A stretch of DNA of 64,000 nt from NCBI RefSeq assembly GCF_022267515.1, contig NZ_JAKFGB010000020.1, positions 270,570-334,569 of the forward strand. Reading direction: 5' to 3'. Below are positions 60,119-64,000 of this stretch, piece by piece. How positions within the stretch are numbered: the first letter of the stretch is position 1; every line of letters starts with the position of its first letter. Made by a program: the position numbers and the translations under genes. Under the pieces are notes generated by a model. That model ran no database searches and was not told the origin of the DNA. It saw nothing but the letters and a program-made list of their open reading frames with translations. The stretch is from Rubinisphaera margarita. GTDB taxonomy: Bacteria > Planctomycetota > Planctomycetia > Planctomycetales > Planctomycetaceae.

Positions 60119-61141
60119 ATGTTTATTGACGAAATTACGCTGATCTGTCATGCCGGTGACGGTGGTCGAGGCTGCATGAGCTTCCGACGTGAAGCTCACG
60201 TTCCCCGAGGCGGCCCCGACGGGGGCGATGGCGGCGACGGGGGCGATGTCGTTCTCGTCGTGAACGAGCACCTCAACAGCCTGGGACACCTGGCTGGTCA
60301 TATGCACTGGAACGCGAAGCGGGGCTCTCACGGTGAAGGGGCGCTCTGTCGCGGCAAGAACGGTGCGGACGCCATTATCGAAGTGCCGCCCGGAACCATT
60401 GTCAAAGACGCGGAACGGGGACACGTGCTTCGCGATCTGGCTTCGCCGGGCGACCGTGTCATCGTGGCCAAAGGCGGACGCGGAGGACGCGGCAACAAAC
60501 GCTTTGCCACTCCGATTAACCGCGCTCCGAAAGAGTTCGAAGTCGGTGAAGAGGGCGAAGATCGAACGATCACGCTCGAACTGAAAATGATTGCCGATGT
60601 CGGTCTGGTCGGAAAGCCGAATGCCGGCAAGTCGACACTGCTGAGTCGCGTTTCGCGGGCCACGCCGGAGATCGCCGATTATCCCTTCACGACCAAGACC
60701 CCGAATCTCGGTGTTGTCCAGGTCGGCTGGGATCAGGATTTCGTCGTCGCAGATATCCCGGGGCTGATCGAAGGGGCTCACGCCGGGATCGGGCTGGGCC
60801 ATGAATTTCTGCGTCATATCGAACGGACCAGACTGCTCGTGCATCTGGTGGAACCCGCGCCGATGGATCAGACCGATCCAGTCGAGAACTATCATCAGAT
60901 CCGCGAAGAACTTCGTCTGTACGATCTGAAACTCGATGAGCGGCCGGAAATCATTGTCATCACCAAAGCCGAACTGCCCGACTCCGAGGCCGCCGCGGAA
61001 CTGCTCCGCGAGACCGTTAACGAGCCGGTCCTGGTCATCTCAGCAGTAACGGGTCAGGGACTCGACGAACTGAAGCGGACGATCGTCCGCAAGCTTGCAG
61101 AAATCCGCGAGTCGGAATCTCAACCGACCTCGTCGGAGTAG
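60119..61141 (+). CDS. obgE: Obg-family GTPase (CgtA)
   Basis: A 340-residue ribosome-associated GTPase. The glycine-rich Obg fold (about 1-158) has FIDEITLICHAGDGGRGCMSF, GPDGGDGGDGGDV and GRGGRGNKRFATP. The G domain has GKPNAGKSTLLSRV near 165, DYPFTTKTPNLGVV near 188, and DIPGLIEGAHAGIGLGHEFLRHIERT near 208. G4 reads TKAEL instead of NKxD, and G5 is near SAVTGQG. It ends soon after the G domain, so no OCT domain is present. Confidence 0.95.
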   Translation: MFIDEITLICHAGDGGRGCMSFRREAHVPRGGPDGGDGGDGGDVVLVVNEHLNSLGHLAGHMHWNAKRGSHGEGALCRGKNGADAIIEVPPGTIVKDAERGHVLRDLASPGDRVIVAKGGRGGRGNKRFATPINRAPKEFEVGEEGEDRTITLELKMIADVGLVGKPNAGKSTLLSRVSRATPEIADYPFTTKTPNLGVVQVGWDQDFVVADIPGLIEGAHAGIGLGHEFLRHIERTRLLVHLVEPAPMDQTDPVENYHQIREELRLYDLKLDERPEIIVITKAELPDSEAAAELLRETVNEPVLVISAVTGQGLDELKRTIVRKLAEIRESESQPTSSE

Positions 61142-61232
61142 TCCGATCCCATCCTTGCGAAAGTCGATCGCTCCACTGGCGTTTCCGATCGAAACGCACT
61201 CTGTGTCCGCTCTTCCTTTTAAGGATCATGAA

Positions 61233-61838
61233 ATGCGACATGCGTTCGCCGCCGTGCTCTGTTCGCTGCTGTTCGTTTCCACGTTCACGGAAGCGGCAGG
61301 CAAGGACGGGAATCCCTCGAAGCTGCCTTCCAGCTGGTACGCGAACTTCGGCTACTGGGAACTGAACGACGACACGCTCGTCTGTCGCGAGCTGAAGGAA
61401 GACAAGCACGCGGGAGCGGCCCGTCTGAAGACACCCCTGACGGACGGATCGATTACCTGTCGCGTGAAATTCGAGGACGGAGCGAAGTTCTTTCACATCG
61501 GCTTCGATCCCGCTCCCGGAACGCTCGACAAGAAAGGGCACCTCTACTCGCTGGTGCTCACGCCGCAGTCGGCGATGATCAAGAAGCATCGCGACAAGAA
61601 CAGGGAGGATTCCAAAGACGAGACGCTGGCGACGGTGCGTTTCGAGAAACCCCTGGAGGGCTGGCATTCGGTGAAGCTGACCGCCTCCGGGAAGGACGTT
61701 CGCGTCAGCATCGACAATCAGTATCAGCTTACGGCGTCCGATGATTCGTTCGGCGTGAAGAAGCCGGGCGTGGTGTTTCGCGTCGGAGGCGGAGACGTTC
61801 ATGTCGACCAGATTGAAGTGGCTGTCGAGAAGCCGTAG
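61233..61838 (+). CDS. Secreted DUF1080-like/laminin G-fold protein
   Basis: A 201-residue exported protein with a signal peptide (HAFAAVLCSLLFVSTFTEAAG). The jelly-roll pattern YWELNDDTLVCRELKEDKHAGAARL, DGSITCRVKFEDGAKFFHIGFD and GWHSVKLTASGKDVRVSIDNQYQL resembles DUF1080/concanavalin folds. No catalytic residues are identifiable. AAGGA precedes ATG 61233. It may handle or bind polysaccharide at the cell surface. Confidence 0.8.
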   Translation: MRHAFAAVLCSLLFVSTFTEAAGKDGNPSKLPSSWYANFGYWELNDDTLVCRELKEDKHAGAARLKTPLTDGSITCRVKFEDGAKFFHIGFDPAPGTLDKKGHLYSLVLTPQSAMIKKHRDKNREDSKDETLATVRFEKPLEGWHSVKLTASGKDVRVSIDNQYQLTASDDSFGVKKPGVVFRVGGGDVHVDQIEVAVEKP

Positions 61839-62089
61839 TTCTGCCATTCCGCTTCAGGAATGAGACGTTACACTTCATGTCAGGCCTCTGCGGAGGCGAT
61901 GATTTCCCGCCAGCGGATCGTTACGATCGCCAGCCACGGACCACATCATACAACCTAAGGAATGACCTCGTGCCAAGCCGTTTGAACGCAGACGACTTCT
62001 ATCCTCGAGAGGATCGGCACGAAGCGGGCAAGGAGTCGGTGTCTCCCGGGACAAGCCGACAGCAAAGCGCCCAGGAGTGTTCACCGTTG

Positions 62090-62908
62090 ATGCATCGACT
62101 TTCGCTCAGTCAGATGACGACCAAGAAGTGGAGTTTCGAAGACGACCTGGAAGCGGTCCAGAAACTCGGACTCCGGCACATTGGCCTCTGGCGATGGAAA
62201 TACGAAGAAATGTCCGAGCAGGCCGCCGCGAGCCTGCTCGAAAAATATCAGCTGCGACCTTCCAGTATTTCCTGGGTGGGCGGCTTCACAGGAACCAACG
62301 GCTATCTGCTCGAAGATTCTCTGGCTGAAGCCGAGGAAGTGATCCGCTTTGCAAGCTGGATCGGTTCGCGCAATGTGATTGTCTGCACCGGCGAGCAGGG
62401 GCGACACATTCATTCGCACGCTCTCCGCCTCGCAGTTGAATCGCTCAAGTACCTGGGCGATTACGCAGCGGAGTACGGCATTGAGCTGGCCGTGATGCCG
62501 ATGTCGGCTTCCGCCTCTTACGGGTGGACTTTCCTGACCTCGCTGCGAAAATGCAGAGAGCTGATCGAGGAATGCGACCATCCCTATGTCGGCGTTTGTC
62601 TGCACAGTTATTACGCGTTGCAGGAGCGTCACTGGAAGAGCGAGATCCGAAGCCTGCTGCCCACCGTGAAGCTGGTTCGGCTCTGCGATGGTCAGTCGTC
62701 GGCGAAACCGCGTCGGCAGTGCCTGCCTTATTCCGGAAAGATGAACCTGACGGGCTGGCTGGATTTCCTCGAATCGAATGGATACCGTGATATTTACGAG
62801 ATCGACACGTGGTGCGATGAAGTGTGGCAAAGTGATCACATTGAACCGTTCCAGCGATCTCTTGAAGCCCTCAACGCTCACTTTCCTTCCTTCCGCGACG
62901 AAGGGTAG
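62090..62908 (+). CDS. Sugar-phosphate isomerase/epimerase family TIM barrel
   Basis: A 272-residue cytoplasmic TIM-barrel protein: TTKKWSFEDDLEAVQKLGLRHIGLWRWKYEEM near the start, RNVIVCTGEQG near 103, GIELAVMPMSASASYGWTFLT near 130, VGVCLHSYYALQERHW near 165, VKLVRLCDGQSSAKPRRQCLPYSGKMNL near 195 and YRDIYEIDTW near 235. It has the AP-endonuclease-2-like fold, but some canonical metal ligands are not certain. ATG 62090; GTG/TTG alternatives a few codons upstream are possible. Confidence 0.82.
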   Translation: MHRLSLSQMTTKKWSFEDDLEAVQKLGLRHIGLWRWKYEEMSEQAAASLLEKYQLRPSSISWVGGFTGTNGYLLEDSLAEAEEVIRFASWIGSRNVIVCTGEQGRHIHSHALRLAVESLKYLGDYAAEYGIELAVMPMSASASYGWTFLTSLRKCRELIEECDHPYVGVCLHSYYALQERHWKSEIRSLLPTVKLVRLCDGQSSAKPRRQCLPYSGKMNLTGWLDFLESNGYRDIYEIDTWCDEVWQSDHIEPFQRSLEALNAHFPSFRDEG

Positions 62909-63031
62909 ATCGCGTGGGTCGTCGTAGCGTGTGCCACCCGGACGCCGTTCAAGGATGTTCAACACCAGCCGCTATGATTCCCGGACAAGGTCTAACCGCG
63001 TCGCAGCGACTTGCCAGGCGACGCGAACAGA

Positions 63032-63733
63032 ATGTCCAGCCCCCATCTTCTGACGATTGAAGAACTGGCCCGCGAAATGGGCCGGGATCTGCGTGAGGTC
63101 GAACGACTTGCGGCCAAGGGGAATATTCCCGGTCGCCGCGTCGACGGTAACTGGGTCTTCCAGGCCAACGAGATCCGCGAGTGGATCGAGAAAGAGTTCG
63201 AGAACTACTCGCCCGATCAATGGGAAGCCCTCGAAAGCTCGCAGCAGTCCGAAGAAGTCGATCAGGAATGCCCCGTCACCAGTCTGCTGCAGCTGGAAAC
63301 GATGGAGGTCCCGATTCAGGCCCGGACGAAACGTTCGGTGCTTGAGCGGCTCGTCAAGCTGGCCGGAAACACCTATCAGGTCTGGACCCCCGACGAAGTC
63401 CTGAAGGCCGTCATCGAACGCGAGAACATTCAGAGCACGGCTATGGATGAAGGGGTCGCCATCCCTCACCCCCGCAACCCGATGCCGGATGCAATCGGTG
63501 AATCGATCATCGCCTTCGGCAGCTCCAGCAATGGCATCCCTTTCGGTGGCACCCGCGGCCTGACGCACCTGTTCTTCCTGATCCTCTGCCGCGACAACAC
63601 CACGCACCTGCAGGTTCTGGCCCGCCTCGGCCGCCTGTTCAAAATCCCCGGCTTCCTGCGAGACCTCAGCCACGCCGAGACCTCGGAAGAAGCCTACCGC
63701 ATCATCGAAGACGCCGAAAAAACGCTCTCGTAG
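63032..63733 (+). CDS. HTH-PTS EIIA fusion protein
   Basis: A 233-residue protein. Residues about 5-55 form an excisionase/MerR-like helix-turn-helix (LTIEELAREMGRDLREVERLAAKGNIPGRRVDGNWVF). Residues about 85-225 are a PTS EIIA type-2 domain with the phosphorylatable His in GVAIPHPRN near 150 and ENIQSTAMDEG before it. It suggests a DNA-binding regulator modulated by PTS phosphorylation rather than a transporter. No EIIB/EIIC is in the window. ATG 63032. Confidence 0.87.
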   Translation: MSSPHLLTIEELAREMGRDLREVERLAAKGNIPGRRVDGNWVFQANEIREWIEKEFENYSPDQWEALESSQQSEEVDQECPVTSLLQLETMEVPIQARTKRSVLERLVKLAGNTYQVWTPDEVLKAVIERENIQSTAMDEGVAIPHPRNPMPDAIGESIIAFGSSSNGIPFGGTRGLTHLFFLILCRDNTTHLQVLARLGRLFKIPGFLRDLSHAETSEEAYRIIEDAEKTLS

Positions 63734-63774
63734 ATGAACCGGTCAGAGACCGGGGGTGGCCCAACAAGGTTGGC

Positions 63775-63811
63775 TCAGACGCGTGCGTCTGAGTGACGCA
63801 GTCACAGGAAG
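63775..63811 (+). repeat. Palindromic intergenic element, family P4, with P3-type trailer
   Basis: TCAGACGCGTGCGTCTGA (63775-63792) followed by GTGACGCAGTCACAGGAAG, the same trailer as follows P3 at 49857 and 50184. It shows that P3 and P4 stems are exchangeable in one frame of context. Confidence 0.85.
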
Positions 63812-63878
63812 CACGTCACCCGCGTAGAGCGTTCCCAGACGCTGCTTTCTGAAGTCTCGCCGCCGCGCAGGGTGGCCG

Positions 63879-63895
63879 TGATAGTTCCGCTATCA
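63879..63895 (-). repeat. Palindromic intergenic element, family P5 variant, inverted
   Basis: TGATAG..CTATCA stem with the P5 trailer before it (GGGTGGCC) and the leader after it (GGCGGCGCAGCCG..AGG..TTTGACGT) on the plus strand. TGGTATAAAAT just after could be an extended -10 for a gene right of the window. Confidence 0.7.
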
Positions 63896-64000
63896 AGGCG
63901 GCGCAGCCGTAGGAGGCCGCCGTTTGACGTTGGTATAAAATCAGCCCTGCTTCGTCATTCCCCTGAATCAAGTCTCTCACCGATACGCCCGCCCAACTCC

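Noticed and set aside
63924..63939. TTGACG near TATAAA as a promoter at the right edge
   Set aside because: The two boxes are only 4 bases apart, and TTGACG is part of a repeat leader. Only an extended -10 remains possible.

Overview
The window is typical planctomycete chromosome (order Planctomycetales). The signs are a DUF1559 protein with a pilin-type leader, a Cys-type sulfatase, DUF1080-like secreted proteins, sugar-phosphate isomerase/epimerases, an aspartokinase with a doubled regulatory region, a divergent IleRS, a MptG-like synthase beside a DUF447 protein (tetrahydromethanopterin C1 metabolism), and squalene-pathway HpnC. G+C looks moderately high and even throughout. I saw no rRNA, tRNA, CRISPR array, transposase or phage gene.

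Layout. 0-4 kb: aspartokinase, the DUF1559 protein, a small lipoprotein and a small charged protein, with clear terminators between them. 4.4-13.7 kb (all minus): an exopolysaccharide cluster read from Wzy-like polymerase to Wzx-like flippase, FemAB/CelD-like acyltransferase, three GT4-type glycosyltransferases and a deacetylase-like protein. 14-22 kb: alcohol dehydrogenase plus DinB pair, a UDP-sugar pyrophosphorylase, a small membrane protein, a zinc-ribbon coiled-coil protein, a metallophosphatase and a large PHP/CehA-like protein. 22.3-28.4 kb (minus): a nusA-infB-rbfA operon that ends with an endonuclease III-like protein lacking the catalytic lysine. 29-39.3 kb: ileS, a CHASE hybrid histidine kinase, a sulfatase, an alpha/beta hydrolase and hpnC, which appears to start at ATT. 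39.6-49.7 kb: a TolB/M28/PDZ peptidase, an orphan secreted protein, an FHA protein, a fold-IV PLP enzyme, a Tat-type isomerase, a DUF2183 protein and a STAS plus two HATPase partner-switching module. 50.5-55.5 kb (minus): hisH-hisA, then aroDE, aroK and a type IV prepilin peptidase lacking the usual cysteine motif. 56-64 kb: MptG-like and DUF447 genes, DUF1080-like proteins, an uncharacterised beta-protein/ATPase pair, Obg, an isomerase and an HTH-PTS EIIA fusion.

The most unusual feature is not a gene. Intergenic regions carry a modular set of short palindromes in at least seven sequence families: CACAGAGA..TCTCTGTG, CACAGACA..TGTCTGTG, CCCAGACG..CGTCTGGG, TCAGACGC..GCGTCTGA, CCCCGAAAG..CTTTCGGGG, CATGCCCACG..CGTGGGCATG and CGGCGGCA..TGCCGCCG. 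They sit in conserved linkers, occur in both orientations, and differ by paired changes that keep the stems. They cluster at 49.7-50.5 kb, where a ~300-bp composite is tandemly repeated 2.3 times, and at 55.7-56.2 kb, where the same composite is inverted, so the hisA-aroDE block lies between opposed copies. No encoded mobility function is visible.

All calls come from reading the sequence and recalling family motifs; no search or folding was run. Start codons were chosen from Shine-Dalgarno spacing and the expected family N-terminus and are approximate where stated.
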